A stretch of DNA of 64,000 nt from Cryptomeria japonica (GCF_030272615.1 NC_081408.1:199683341-199747340), one strand, 5' to 3'; shown: positions 11,531-24,104, counted from the first letter of the stretch. The notes: generated by a model not told the origin, from the letters alone. Numbers and translations: made by a program.

Positions 11531-11923
11531 AGGAGAAACTTATGGGTACTTGATAGTGGTTGTTCAAATCACATGACTAGAGATAAGAAAAAGTTCATCA
11601 AGCTTGATGATTGGAATGGTGGTTCAGTCTGATTTGGTGACAACTCCTCCATCAAGATCAAAGGCTAAGGTACACTAAATATTGATGGAAAGCTCAAGGC
11701 TCATGATGTGTACTATGTGGAAGGTTTAAAGCATAACCTACTGAGTGTAATTTAGATGTGTGACAAAGGATGCAAGTTCTCATTTGACTCTACTAGTTTC
11801 GAGATAAGAAAGCAGAGTACTGGTCAGGTGGTATCAGAAGGAAAGAGAACATAGGGAAATGTCTACAATCTGAAAGAATGCTATAAGTCCCAATGCATGA
11901 TGGAACAGATTGATGAAATTTAG
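11531..11923 (+). pseudogene. copia-1 protease and pre-integrase region
   Basis: 'LWVLDSGCSNHMT' at about 11539 carries the DSG active site of copia aspartic proteases, which use DSGCSxHM in plants. 'VYYVEGLKHNLLSV' follows at about 11711, typical of the segment leading to the integrase. In-frame stops occur near 11630, 11666 and 11753. The protease would cleave Gag-Pol in the particle. Confidence 0.87.
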
Positions 11924-12935
11924 TTGTGGCACAAGAGATTAGGCCATGTGAATTTTGATAATCTAGTTAAAATAAGGAAATCCCGGTGTGTGAGAAACAT
12001 ACCTCAGATCATAAAACCAACAAGTGCAATCTATGATGAATGTGTTAGAGGTAAGCAAGTAAAGGTCAACTTTAAAACAAAAGAATATAACACCTCCAGA
12101 CCTTTGGAGTTGATACATACAGACTTATGTGGGCCAACAAGGACAAGAGCATTGGCCAAAGAAAGGTATTTCATGTTGTTCATAGATGATTACTCAAGAA
12201 TGACTTGGGTAACCTTCCTGCATGACAAGTCACAAGTATTTGACAGATTCAAAATTTTCAAGAAGATGGTGGAAAATGAAAGTGGACACTGGTTAAAATG
12301 CTTAAGATTTGATCGGAGTGGAGAATTTTCTTCAAATAAATTTGTTGACTACTATGAGAAACATGGAATTCAAAGATAGTATTCAACTGCAAGGACACCT
12401 CAACAAAATGGGGTGGTAGAAAGGATAAATAGGATAGTGAAGGAGATGGCCAGGACAATGTTGAATGAGGCCAACATACCAAATATATACTGGAAGGAAG
12501 TAGTTCATACTGTTGTCTACACTTTAAACTAGATTTAGTTATGGGTGAACAATTAAAATGACCCCTTATGAGTTATGGAATGAAAGGAAACCATCACTCA
12601 AACACTTCAAAGTGTTTGGAAGTAAGTGCTTCATCAAGAAAGATATTGATGGTTTGGGAAGTTTTGATTCCCAGAGTGATGAAAGAATTTTCTTGGGATA
12701 CTCAACCAACAGTAAGGCCTACAAATGCTACAACAAGAGATTGAGAAGAGTGGTTGAGAGTGTACATGTGAGAATAGATGAAGACTCACAAAGAGGACAA
12801 TCTGCACCTACACCCTACATTGATGAGTCAGATGTGGAATATGAGGAACAATCTGACACTGGACCAGAAGAAGATGTACCAAACAAGATTTCCAGCCGGT
12901 ATGTGCAAAAGAATCATTCGAAAGAATAGATCATA
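11924..12935 (+). pseudogene. copia-1 integrase (broken)
   Basis: The zinc-binding H-H part 'WHKRLGHVNFD' is present, but the first Cys of the C-C pair appears as Tyr ('IYDECVRGK'). The catalytic D, D and E appear in 'HTDLCGPT', 'RFDRSGEF' and 'NGVVERIN'. A stop at about 12377 splits the core, and further stops and a frameshift occur near 12530. The C-terminal 'PYELWNERKPSLKHFKVFGS' (12558 onward) and 'DERIFLGYS' are standard copia features. The enzyme would insert cDNA and create the 5-bp duplication. Confidence 0.9.
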
Positions 12936-12953
12936 GGAGATAGAAATGAAGGT

Positions 12954-13740
12954 GTGCAGACCAAAAGGAGATTAGCCTGGGAAGGTGAACAAGTAAATTT
13001 TCATCTCATGACTGAAGTAGAGGCTAAAACTTTTGATGATGCTAGCAAAAGTGAGAAGTGGGTAGATGCCATGGATGAAGAATTGAGACAAATTGAGAAA
13101 AATCAGACTTGGGAACTCGTTCCTAGACCAGCAGACAAGAATGTCATAGGTACCAAATGGGTCTACTGGAACAAGATGAATGAAGAAGGTAAGATAGTCC
13201 AGCATAAAGCAAGGTTAGTTTGCAAAGGGTATGCTCAAGTTGAAGGTATTGACTTTGAAGAAACATTTGCACCGGTTGCTAGGTTAGAGACAATAAGAAT
13301 GTTTTTAGCCTTCTCAGCCTAGAAGGGATATACATTATATCAGATGGATGTGAAATCTGTTTTTCTCAATGGGATTCTTGAAGAAGTGTATATGGAATAG
13401 CTGGAAGGGTACTTGTTGCATGAAGATGAGAATTTTGAATGCCTTGAAGAAAGCCCTGTATTGTTTGAAGTAGGCTCCAAGAGCATGGTATTCTCGGTTA
13501 CACAAATACTTGAAGGAGAAAGGATTCTGGAGGGGAATGCAGACAACAACTTGTATGTTAAGGTAAATGGAGATCACATGATTATAGTTGTTGTATATGT
13601 AGATGATATTATCTTTGGTGGAGACAAGGACATCATGTGCAAAGAATTTGCAGATTAGATGAAGACAGAGTTTGAGATGTCCATGCTGGATGAGTTGTCC
13701 TATTTTCTTGGTTTGCAAATCTCATAGAAGGAGAAAGGAA
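12954..13740 (+). pseudogene. copia-1 reverse transcriptase (broken)
   Basis: RVT_2-type RT: '[20 protein letters not shown]', '[11 protein letters not shown]', '[11 protein letters not shown]', 'YQMDVKSVFLNG' and the catalytic 'VVYVDDIIFGG' at about 13591, which keeps YVDD. Stops occur at about 13321, 13397 and 13656, and the fingers-palm region near 13410-13550 is scrambled by frameshifts. It would copy element RNA into cDNA. Confidence 0.9.
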
Positions 13741-14553
13741 TTTTCATCTCCCAAACCAAGTATGTGAAAGACATGCTGAAGAAATTTCAAATGGAGGACA
13801 ACAAACCGATAAGTACTCCCATGGTCACTGGTTGTAAGTTGAGCAAACTAGATGAATCATAGGAAGTTGAGCAAACATGGTATAGGTCTATGATCGGGAG
13901 TCTTTTGTATTTAACAACATCTAAACTGGATATTGTACAAGTTGTTTGCATGGTAGCAAGATCCCAAGTTGCTCCTAAACAGTCTCACTTAAATGCAGTC
14001 AGAAGATTCTTCAGGTATCTACAAGGAACTATCAGCTATGGTCTGTGGTATCCAAACATAGGAGATTTCTCTTTGCAAGCTTATACTGATGTAGATTGGG
14101 CAGGAAATATTGATGACTGGAAAAGGTACAAGTGGAGGTGCTTTCTACCTAGGAGACCGATTAGTATCATGGCACAACAAGAAGCAAGATTTAATGTCAC
14201 TGTCTACTACTGAGGAAGAGTATATAGCATCTGCTACATGTTATTCACAGGTTTTATGGATGAAGTAGATATTAAAAGACATATAGGTGGAGATATCGTA
14301 ACCCATCCCAATTCGGTGTGATAAATCAAGTGCAATCAACATTTCCAAGAATCCAGTTATGCACTCAAGAACAAAACACATTGCAATAAAGTATCTTTTA
14401 TTGAGGGAGAAGGTAGCAGACAAAGAGGTCATAGTAGAATATGTTCCCACTGATGAGTAGATTTCTGACATATTTACCAAGCCACTTCCATTGGGTCCTT
14501 TTGAGTACTTGAGACAAAAAATGGGAGTTTTCTCACCATCTAGTAGCACTTAA
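13741..14553 (+). pseudogene. copia-1 RT connection and RNase H (broken)
   Basis: '[17 protein letters not shown]' and 'YRSMIGSLLYLT' mark the connection. RNase H begins at 'LQAYTDVDWAG' (about 14072) and continues past a frameshift near 14130 to 'DIFTKPLPLGPFEYL' and a final TAA at 14551-14553. RNase H removes the RNA strand of the hybrid. The order matches full-length copia pol. Confidence 0.87.
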
Positions 14554-14730
14554 ATGCATGATTTAGGGGGATTCATTTATGGCTCTTGAATCATGAAGCA
14601 TGGACACAAGGGGGGAGTGTGTCTTAACCAAATGCTGTCAAGGGAGAGATTATTGGTGTCTGACTAATGCTACCTTTTCCATTGTTGTCAAAGGGGGAGA
14701 GAAGTTGAAAAAGAAAATGTTGAGATCAAT

Positions 14731-14745
14731 GACAAAGGGGGAGTT
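14731..14745 (+). promoter_or_regulatory. copia-1 polypurine tract
   Basis: gacaaagggggagtt ends directly before the TG of the 3' LTR. Such a tract primes plus-strand DNA synthesis. Confidence 0.85.
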
Positions 14746-16370
14746 TGTTGGCATTGAGTTGTCATTGATGTCAACCGATATTGCAGGTAGGTTGTTGGTA
14801 GAGGTATGCCATCTAGTATGAAGGAGTGTGTACTGGTATGGTGAAAGACTTGTCAAACCAGTATGGTGGAAGACAAGTAGTTATTAAGACTATCAATGGC
14901 ATCACCGATATAAGGTGAGATGCATGTGTGTGTTGGCATGTTGAGTGATAACTGACATAGTTTAAACTAGTCTGGGTTTAAGATGAAGAGGCAGAATGTT
15001 AAAGTAATCACAAATCATTGGAGGTGAAAATGTACTACTGGTGTAGTGTGAACTACTGGTTAGCAGAAGGAGTAGGTCTCACCGATAAAAGCATGTACCA
15101 GTATGATTTTTCTAAATGTTCAAGTATGAATCGAATGTGTGTCAATGAGCTAAGTGATTGACCATTGTGATGCCATGTGGAGCTAAGGTAGCAAACATGC
15201 TGAGGTCGGTGAAGCCTCCATCGCCATGTTTGTTGAAATAGATAGTCGATATTAATGAAACAACCATAAATCATGAGATTGTAACTGACTGATGTGGCTT
15301 GAGGAAGAAAGGATAATAGAGGAAGATCAAGGAGTAGTTGGCATCTAGATTAAAACAAAGAAATCAAATTGCAAGAAGATCTCGAGAAGGAAACAACTGA
15401 GCTTTTTAAGAGCCGACAGATTTCAAGGTAGAAAATCATGTACAAGATTGCTATCTTTAGAAAGTATCCATTGGATAATGGAAAACGTGTATAGATGCAT
15501 TTATGGAGTACAGGTGATCGATCCAAGATAGAATGGATTGGGTCTCATGCAAATTGTGTCAGAAAAGGGAAACCCTAACCGCTCCTAGTTTGAATTGTTT
15601 TTGGCGGGAAAGCTCAAGTTTAAATATGATGACTTGAGACTGTTGAAGGTCTTGCTGTAGAGTGAAGACAAGTGAAAGTTTATGAATGAAGATCTGGCTG
15701 ATAAGGAGAAGTAGTATAAACTAGTGTAGGGAACAACCACTAGAGTGTGCATTGATTACAAAGTTAAAAAACCGACAGAGGTTGTATGTGATTAAAAGTG
15801 ATCAAGTGTGAGTTGAAGTTTAAAAGACATTGTGAGAGAGGAGTTATAAAAGTTATTAGCAAAGTCAAGTTGCAGAGTGGGTGGAGAAAATACAAACTGG
15901 TAAGGGAGAAACTGATAGAGGAGAATATTGTAAGGTTGCAAAACTTCATTTGCAACAATGATTTCATTTGTATATCTGAGATTCGTGTTTTTTTCACTAA
16001 GTTGTAGCTTAGTGCAGGGGTTGTAGCCTATAAATTGTGTAGGGGTTGGTGCTCCTTGGTTCGGTGCCCTAAATATTGTAATCAGAGTTTCATTATGAGG
16101 CTTGATTGGAGCAGAAGATCTCCAGTAGCTATTCTCACCGAGGTTTTTCCCACATTGGGTTTTCCCCGTATATATCTGGTGTTGTGTGATGTATTCTTGT
16201 TCATATGTGATGTTAATGTTTTAGCTAGCTCTATCACACACTCCAGTTGAATTATTTAAGTTACCGATTAAAATTCAACTTTTCCTTTACTTTACAGGTA
16301 TCTTTCTGTTAAAGAAAAAGTGTTTAAATCACTGGTTCACCTCCCTCTTAGTGATCAATTGTGTCCAACA
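14746..16370 (+). repeat. copia-1 3' LTR (1625 bp)
   Basis: Starts TGTTGGCATT and ends GTCCAACA, collinear with 704-2394. The copia motif GAGGTTTTTCCCAC lies near 16139 and the C-rich box near 16338. A short local duplication (ggtatggtgaaag / agtatggtggaag) near 14834-14873 is absent from the 5' LTR. The duplication ctaca follows at 16371. Confidence 0.93.
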
Positions 16371-16373
16371 CTA

Positions 16374-17270
16374 CAGAGATGAAGACATTTAGCTTCATGA
16401 TATCTTTGAACGGTGCCGAAATACAAGAAAATAGACATATTCATTGACAATCTAAACATACATATGAGCTATCATCTAAAAATTCAATGCCATCAAAATT
16501 TTGAAAAGATGATTGATAATGGAATCAGAATGGAATGAGCTATGATAAAGAAGGGTGAGTTCAAGCTATATAAAAGAGTTAATCCTCCTAACAATAATGA
16601 TAAGCCAAAATTTTGGAATAGAAATCGAAATGTTGTCAATGATGGGATAGTGGATAACAACAATGTAACACCAAAGTAACTGGTTTTCAATTTATCCAAT
16701 CACTCAGGAGCGGCTCAACAAAACAACAATCACCAAAAATCAACTTTCAACAATTTCTTTCAAAGGAAATTTATAAACATTAGTGAACCGTTGGGGTCCG
16801 CATTAAAGATGCTTCTTGCAAACAAATTGATTACTTTTCCACAAGGAAGGAACTTTGAACCTCAAGTGAAACCTTCTTGGTGGAATGAAAAGCATTAGTA
16901 CAATTTTCATCGAAACAAGGGACACCACACAAATAATTGTTAGTGGTTGAAACATGTCATCCAAGATTTGATTGATAATGGAGTGATAATTTTGGATGGA
17001 CATACGACAAATGAATCTCATACATATTTCAAAACATTTCTTCCAAACTATGAGAAGGGTGAATCATCGGCAACGTAATGGTAAAGGGAAAGAAAAGATG
17101 AACTATGCTCATGCATATGATAATGTGGTAAATGTGATTGTAGTTAAAGAAAAACAACATCAAGAACCTTCTCATGCTATCACAAGAAGCAAAGCCAAAG
17201 TTGTTTTTTTGGGTCCTACAACTAACACATGATCCACTACAAAACAATATAGTCTAGTGGATCAATTATA
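16374..17270 (+). pseudogene. gypsy-0 gag, C-terminal part
   Basis: The gag frame resumes after copia-1 with several stops (TGA near 16379, 16397 and 16406). A knuckle-like 'FHRNKGHHTNNC' with following 'LKHVIQDLIDNG' lies at about 16902-16982; the first Cys is Tyr. This spacing with His in the second position is typical of some plant gypsy gags. A frameshift near 17070 leads to 'SHAITRSKAKVV' and then 'QYSLVDQL' before the protease. Confidence 0.8.
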
Positions 17271-17274
17271 GAAA

Positions 17275-18010
17275 AATCCCACGCAAATATCCATCTTAGA
17301 AATTTTAAAGATTTCACTTGCACACAAAGATATTCTTGAAAGAGAATTAGTAGATACAACAGTGTCCAAAGATATTGATATAGATCAATTCCAAACCATG
17401 GTGGGACACCTCACAACCCCTTACTTCTTATCATTCACCAAAGAAGATGACATGTCCTTGCAACATCCACATAACGCTCCCTTGCATATTGAAGTCCTCA
17501 CTCATAAGACGTGCGTTAAACATAGCCTAATAGATGGGGGAGTTGGCTTAAACATTTTCTCACTGAGTCTTGTCTGTACTCTAGGTTATTCTGAAGAGGT
17601 AGTGGATCCTTAGAAAAAGATAACAATCAAAGCATATGATGAAGAGGAGCATTCCTCTAAAGGAATTATGATATTATGCATCAAAGTTGGACCTTTGTAG
17701 AAAGGCATAGCGTGCCAAGTTCTAGACCTAGATCTATCATACAACATACTCTTGGGAGGACCCCGAATACATGACATACAAGCTATTCCATCAACATATC
17801 ATCACTACCTAAAATTTATCTACAATGGGCAAGAAATCACGATCTTAGTAGATTCAAATCCATTTTAGTACTATAGTAATCTAAAACCAGCTCAGGAGGT
17901 CATTGTTCCTCATAAGAGAGAGGCATCATCTTCAAACACACAATCCAAGGAAAAATCATTTGCCTCTATTTTGTCAAGCATGGAAAAAAAAATGCGGCTA
18001 AGAGATCTAG
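17275..18010 (+). pseudogene. gypsy-0 aspartic protease (broken)
   Basis: 'ISILEILKISLAHKDIL' is followed by 'HKTCVKHSLIDGGVGLNIF' at about 17503-17560. The DGG is the protease active site as found in plant Tat/Athila-like gypsy elements, where Gly or Ala replaces Thr/Ser. 'NILLGGPRIHDIQAIPSTYH' follows at about 17743, the usual C-terminal protease segment. Stops near 17612, 17698 and 17866 break it. Confidence 0.8.
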
Positions 18011-18970
18011 GGAACAAAGAATATTCACTATCATAGGTACCACTTTCTCCTAAGTCTTATGAAAAACCATCAAACTCTAAACAACAACCCATTGAGAAAA
18101 ATCTTCTTATATTTGATGGAGCATTTATCAGTGCTTGGACATTATCAAAGGAAACAAAAGACAAAGATGTGCTATAGACAAAGAAAAGAAAAGAAGGTAT
18201 CTCATAACCTATACAACCTCATACTTAGTAGGCTACAGACAAATCAGGCTTAGGGTATGGAAAAATTACTCTACATGAGGACAGTTAATCTAAGCAATAA
18301 AAAGATGAATATGATAACAAAAAAGAGAAAATTGAAATTAAAAGGGAAGAAGAAGATGTATGTGTCGAGGTAGTTCATGCATATGCAAGACAAACGGTAG
18401 GAACTAGCCCACTTAAATTGGGATCACATTCGGTTGACTTGGACTTAATTGAGGATAATCAGGAGCTACTTGCAAGAGGTCATTTTGATGAGAGTATCAT
18501 GCTAGAAATTGAAATGCATATTGAAAGCTCTGACATCTCTATCATGATCCCTAATATCTTTGAAACAATTCAACCTGAGGATCCTTTACCCTTAATCCAT
18601 CCTAAACTTATGGATTGGGAAAATGAAAAACATCTTACCATTGATACCTTTCCTAATAACCATGTCATATCCTTATATCTTAATACACTTGAACCTACAA
18701 CAACTTCCACCAAGGATTTTTCTAATGTATCTTCGATTCAAGTGGATGCCAAATCTCCTAGTTGCAAAAATGAAAATAAAGAAAACAATATGAAGTTTAC
18801 TGCTGAAAACCATTTATTGGCAACACTATAACGGGAAAAAGTAAAAATAAAGGATGCATCTAATGGTGAAAACCTCCTCGAGGCATCAAAAGATGGGAGT
18901 TTTTACACCTTACCTGAGTACTATCAAGAAAGGTCATCTATTTTGATTGAATTGACAAAGGAAGTTAACA
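18011..18970 (+). pseudogene. gypsy-0 post-protease linker (no RT seen)
   Basis: The same frame as the protease continues through an acidic linker, including an open stretch at 18418-18831 rich in Glu, Ile and Pro. The sequence runs to 'ILIELTKEVNIGTTDLY' near 18942 and then meets RNase H in another frame. No RT motif (YLDD or FVDD, LDLRSGYHQ) occurs, so the roughly 0.8-1 kb RT region of this family appears missing. Confidence 0.65.
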
Positions 18971-19541
18971 TTGGCACAACTGATCTATATCCAACAACTT
19001 CTTTATCAAAACATTCCAGGGTTAGATCTATATCTTATAATACATCACCCAAATATCAGTCCAAGAGTACGCATCAATAATATAACATATCATGGATCAG
19101 GAGTAGGCATTCTATTCATTACACCACAAGGTCATACAATTCCAAAGGCTTACAAATTAAGCTTTCCATGTATCAATAATACAACGGAATATGAAGCTTT
19201 GGTCACAGGAATAAAAATGGCCATATAATGGAACATTACACAGCTACAGGTCTTTGGAGACTCTCAGCTTGTCATCAATCAAATCAATGACGATTATCAA
19301 ACAAAGGATGAAAAGCTCATGCCTTATAAGAAGATGGTTGATGATGTCGAGAAATACTTTGTCAAAATAACTTTTCAGCAAATTCTGAGAAATGACAACA
19401 AAGAAGTAGACACAATGGCAACACTTTCTTCTCTACTTCAGACACTGGAAAATCAAGAGTGTTATGAATTCCTCGTGGAAGAGTTATTTACCCTACACAT
19501 AATTGTCTTGATTCCAAAACTATATGTCACCTTGTTGGGCA
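18971..19541 (+). pseudogene. gypsy-0 RNase H (broken, cut by gypsy-A)
   Basis: 'GSGVGILFITPQGHTIPKAY' with 'NNTTEYEALVTGIKMAI' and 'LQVFGDSQLVINQIND' matches the RVT_3-type RNase H of plant gypsy elements. Catalytic Glu (EYEA) and Asp (GDS) are visible, while the first Asp before the Gly-rich strand is lost. 'NKEVDTMATLSSLLQ' gives the last conserved Asp. A TAA near 19226 breaks the frame. The linker to integrase is cut at 19546 by gypsy-A. Confidence 0.82.
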
Positions 19542-19546
19542 TGATT
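19542..19546. repeat. Target-site duplication of gypsy-A (left copy, tgatt)
   Basis: tgatt precedes TGTAATGCCC at 19547 and recurs at 52998-53002 after ...GGACACTACA. Confidence 0.9.
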
Positions 19547-21948
19547 TGTAATGCCCGCCAAAATACCCTAAAGAAACTCAACAATAATATACAAATGGAG
19601 ATAACTTTTTTCTTAATTAACATCTAATAACAACTAATGCAACATATACCATCTCCATCTATTTATATTCATTAATCAATTAACCAATATGAACATACAT
19701 CATTGCTCATTTCATCAAATAACGCAAGTGGAAATAACACATCAATAATTCTTTCTCTAGGGTACTTTAACATCATTACTTAATTCATTTCCACAATAAC
19801 ATACTACACACACAATAGGTATATTTCACCTTCCTTAATGCATCATATTCTGATTCTTTAACCATGAGATATGAAACCTACAACATTACTTATTCCTCAT
19901 GATATGCATAATTTCCTTTCTACGAATGCATCTATGTGATTCATTCCTATTTAATAGATCCAATTAACATCTTCTAACATATTCACTTATTAATCTACGA
20001 ATATTCCTCTTTCAAGATTATTTAACATTCTAACTAGCCTATAAACATTCCATGAAATAATACAACTAATCCATAATGAAATTCCATTCTATTCCAACTA
20101 TAATCCACTTATTTCCATGATTCATAAGGTCACATCTCTACAATAGTACAAATACAATATCCCTAAGTTCCAATTTCCAACTACAATTCATCTTACAAAT
20201 ACAAGTACATTAAATACATCATGAGAATAGTTGTTTCTACTACAAGAATCCATATTTTACATTACATGCATTCTATCTTATAAATTACATAAATCTGCTT
20301 CTAGGTACATCCATAGTACATCATGAAGAAGAATCCACATCCATGCAAGAAGAATCCAAGAGAACATCCCAGTGGCTAAAAAGAACAAAACTCTCAACCA
20401 TGTGGAACCAATGGAACCACCCCCCATGCTAGGAGATGACACAAGGTCCCAACACATACTCTAGACCTAAGCCGACACCTAAAACCAACGAGACTAACCA
20501 CACAATGACTCTCAAGCAAGAACTCACACATACAACAAGAATGAACTCCTAGAGGCGTAAAAATCATCAAGACATAACTGCATCCAATAAGCATAATCAT
20601 AAATCACAAAAGGAAACACATGTAGGAGTGAAGTGTCATCACATGCCATCCTCAAAACATAATAACATAAGGCACAAGACACTAGCCTTATGGACATGTG
20701 GAGCCATCTCAACCTATGAGAGACTAAGGGAGATTAGCTTACCGTCTTCATGGCCTTCTCATGCTTATCCTAAATTATCCTCCTTAGGGCCAGGTCATGA
20801 GGCACAAATAAATTTATCATATTATTAATTAATCTAACTACCCAAACCATCAATTATTAAGTTATCACTTATTTACCAATCACAAAAAAATCCAATCTGC
20901 CCTGGTGGTCTAGATTTCATGGATCCTTACAAGGAACCTCGTGCAAGCCTATCTCTCATGACCCCGGTCATCACAAGGAAGCCCACTCCTCCTAACATGG
21001 CCCAGCAATAAATCACAAGAGGCTCTACCACATAAGTACACAAAAATAATATTCAATGCAGCCAACAACTTCCACACACTCTTACAACATAAACAAGGCT
21101 ACAACAACATCAATATAGCAAAATGAGCCTCTTGGCTAGCAATAGACAAAAGCATATCAAACCATCAAATGCTGCCATCAAATAAAATATAACATCACAA
21201 CAAGGCATACTCACTTGCTAGTCCAAAACAACATGGTAATCATCTCAATCATCCATGGCTTATCCACATGGAAGAGAGTCTAAAATATACACAATGGTGT
21301 AGAGAAGTAAATATACTCGAAACCATCAAAATGCATTAAAAATGATCAAACCCAAAACGAGGAGATATTAACAGACCTCAAATAAAGCCTCTGGTACAAA
21401 AATCAATTCGGAAAAATACCTCCAAAATGACCAAAACTGAGAAAATACAAAACACAGCCAGGTTAGCACTTTTTCTCTATAGGACAATACTTCTACCAAG
21501 AAGAACAACGCTAGTATCAAGAAGAACATCGCTTATGTTTCCAGAATTGTGCATATGTATCCTGAGACAGTGCTTATGCTATGTAGAGCAGCACAAATGC
21601 AATATAGAACAATGCATGATATGTAATCATGAAGTAAGGCTAGCATAATCATAATCATCATCAAAACCATGATAAATCTAATCTATCAATAATCCATCAT
21701 ATAGTCAGCATATAAAATCCATTGAGTACATATATCATCAAATCACATGATCAATCATGATAGTACCAACATCCATATACATAATCAAAATAGCATATGT
21801 CCAATAGTGTCTAACATCAATCATAAGTCGCTGAAGCACATGAGTAATCATCATCCAAATCATCAAAATATAGTCTAGATAAGTCTATCAAGCATAATAT
21901 AAAAGTCAACTCTAGTTGAAATAAGTCAAATCAAGGGTGGACACTACA
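19547..21948 (-). repeat. gypsy-A 3' LTR (left copy, 2402 bp, internally deleted)
   Basis: Ends TGTAATGCCC and GGACACTACA in plus-strand view, collinear with the right LTR. About 1.76 kb found at roughly 50898-52660 of the right copy is missing at a junction near 21613-21620. Small ORFs inside show no domain. Long AT-rich stretches contain no other gene. Confidence 0.9.
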
Positions 21949-21963
21949 TCCTCCCCCCTTTGC
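21949..21963 (-). promoter_or_regulatory. gypsy-A polypurine tract
   Basis: tcctcccccctttgc on the plus strand is the complement of a purine tract directly before the 3' LTR. Confidence 0.85.
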
Positions 21964-21969
21964 CTAGGC

Positions 21970-22911
21970 TTACTCTTGGAAGCCTAAGAACAAATAGGGA
22001 TATAGCTCTCTCATCCGCACTACATCCTCCCATGTAGCTGAAGAATCATCAATCAGATCCCATTGGACCATTACCTGCTCTATGCTCCGACCACTGAGGG
22101 ACATCTCTCTACGCTGAAGAATGCACATGGGCTCCATAGAAAGCTTCCCGTCCTTGACCTGTAAAGCATTCCAATCCAACACATGTGAAATATCAAGATG
22201 ATATAACCTAAAAACTAAAAAATGAAACACATCATGGATGCGAGACATGCTAGGCGGCAAGGCAAGGCGATAAGCCACAGGACCAATCCACTCCAAAATC
22301 TTGAAAGGTCCAACAAATTGAGGCACCAACTTAGAGCCTAATCCATAATAGATTGGACTATTTTGTGAGTGAACTCTTAGAAATACCCTATCACCAACAA
22401 AGAACTATCTATCGACTTGATGAGCATCTGTATATTTCTTCTGTCTATCCTAAGTGGCCAACAAATTATCTATAATGTCAGCCACCTGCTCCTCCATATC
22501 CTGCAACTTCTCTGATCCAATACGCATTCTATCCTCTAAATGGTCCCAACTCAAGGGCGTACGACATGGTCTACCATATATCGCCTATTAAGGAGACATA
22601 CCAATTGAGCTATGGTAACCATTATTGTATTCAAACTCAACCAAATAGAAATAATCCTCCCAACGAGACTGCTGATTCATCACATTCATCCTCAACATAT
22701 CCTCCAAAACTTGATTCACCCTCTTTGTCTGTCCATCTGTCTCAGGGTGATAAGCTGAACTAAAGTTCAACTACATACCCAAATCATGCTGAAGGGCTGT
22801 CCAAAATGCTGATGTGAACACTGGATCATGATCTGATATGATCCATTGAGGAATACCATGCAACCTCACAACTCCCTCCAAGAAAACCTGAGCTACTATC
22901 ACTATTGTATA
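21970..22911 (-). pseudogene. gypsy-A integrase core end and chromodomain-like tail
   Basis: Reading leftward from the B insertion: 'GVVRLHGIPQWIISDHDPVF' (second catalytic Asp), then 'SSAYHPETDGQTKRVNQVLE' (catalytic Glu position occupied by Lys in 'QTKRVN') and 'YNNGYHSSIGMSP'. After a degraded stretch, 'VPQFVGPFKILEWIGPVAYRL' and a tail with 'VMVQWDLIDDSSATWED' follow. The tail resembles a chromodomain, which in chromoviruses targets integration to certain chromatin. Stops and frameshifts occur between 22335 and 22590. Confidence 0.85.
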
Positions 22912-22916
22912 GGAAG
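22912..22916. repeat. Target-site duplication of B (left copy, ggaag)
   Basis: ggaag precedes TGATGAATAC at 22917 and recurs at 30766-30770. Confidence 0.9.
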
Positions 22917-24089
22917 TGATGAATACTAAGAGGGGGGGTGAACTAGTATACCGAAAAACACTACTTTCAAACACTTCAACAGTCTAGAGATAAACCGGTA
23001 AAACAGTTTAACAGACAAACCAGTTAACACTCATGCAAACCAAAATACAAATAAGACATTCACCCATAAGAGCAATACCACCATAACACAAGATATTTGA
23101 CGTGGAAACCCAAATGGGAAAAACCATGGTGAGATGAAGCTCACAAGTCACTATCTATAGAATAGGAACCAAACCGGTTAAGGTCTTACAATGTTCTTCA
23201 CCAGAATAGATCCTATTAGGAATCTCAATCTCTGTTAGGAGATAAGTCCGGTCAAGAACTACCTTGCTAGAGGATTTTAGTTTCACAGAGGTGAACCACC
23301 TTGTTAGAGGATTTTACAAATGCTACTCTAAGCCTACTCGATTAAGGGCTTCAGACTTGTCAAAGAGGTGAGTAATCAACAAGTATATGATCTAGCAGAT
23401 AGCATAGATTGCTTGGTTAGATCCAGTCTAGCTCATATCTAATGCATTCTAGCATTACTTCAGTCTTCAGTAACTCTCACTTCTTTACATCTCATAGACT
23501 TGATCTTCTTAGATAATATCACTCTCACAAAAATTCATCTACCACCTTAAACCCTAGCAACAACATAAAACCTTACAACATCATCAACAACATAAAACCC
23601 TCGACATGATGTCCTTATAAAGGAATCTAATTTCATGTCGGTCCAATAGGATTACATTACAATTTCCTAGGTTCAATGAACCTAGACATACTCTGTAATA
23701 TGACACAAAAAGCACCGCCAGAGTCTCAACACCGTCAAACAATTGGTGGGTGGTAACTCATCACAAAATGCTAGTTGGTAACTCATCACAAAGTATTACT
23801 GGTTCATACAAAATACCAGTTCAAGAAAAATGCTGGTTGTTGGTCTGACAAAATGAAGACTGGCAAAAATGTGTTATGCCACTTTAATTCCTCGTACCGC
23901 TTGGGGCCAACATGCCGCTTCAGACCAGGAAACACATTCTACAAAACACCAATAGTCTAAAGACTATAATACAACATACCGGTTGGAACAAATACTAGTT
24001 ATGCTCTAACTCATACATATAAAGGGGATCTCAATGCAAGTGTGTGTCCATCAATGACAATCACAACATAAACATAAAAAATGCCAACA
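22917..24089 (-). repeat. B 3' LTR (left copy, 1173 bp)
   Basis: TGATGAATAC...TGCCAACA in plus view, collinear with 29578-30765. It has the run of G at about 22931 and the conserved block cgtggaaacccaaatgggaa at 23101. ACCGGT-type sites recur, some decayed. Confidence 0.92.
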
Positions 24090-24104
24090 ATCTCCCCCTT
24101 TGGC
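24090..24104 (-). promoter_or_regulatory. B polypurine tract
   Basis: atctccccctttggc is the complement of GCCAAAGGGGGAGAT, directly before the 3' LTR. The same tract occurs in C and E. Confidence 0.88.

Larger units (their letters stand above)
704..16370 (+). mobile_element. Ty1/copia retrotransposon 'copia-1' with paired LTRs, split by element X
   Basis: It has TG...CA LTRs at both ends (704-2394 and 14746-16370), a 5-bp duplication ctaca, a Met-tRNA type primer site after the 5' LTR and a G-rich polypurine tract before the 3' LTR. Domain order gag, protease, integrase, RT, RNase H is diagnostic of Ty1/copia. Internal length is inflated by the 6.85-kb element X in gag. All coding domains carry stops, so the copy is inactive. 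The LTRs are visibly diverged, mostly by transitions, indicating an old insertion. Confidence 0.95.
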
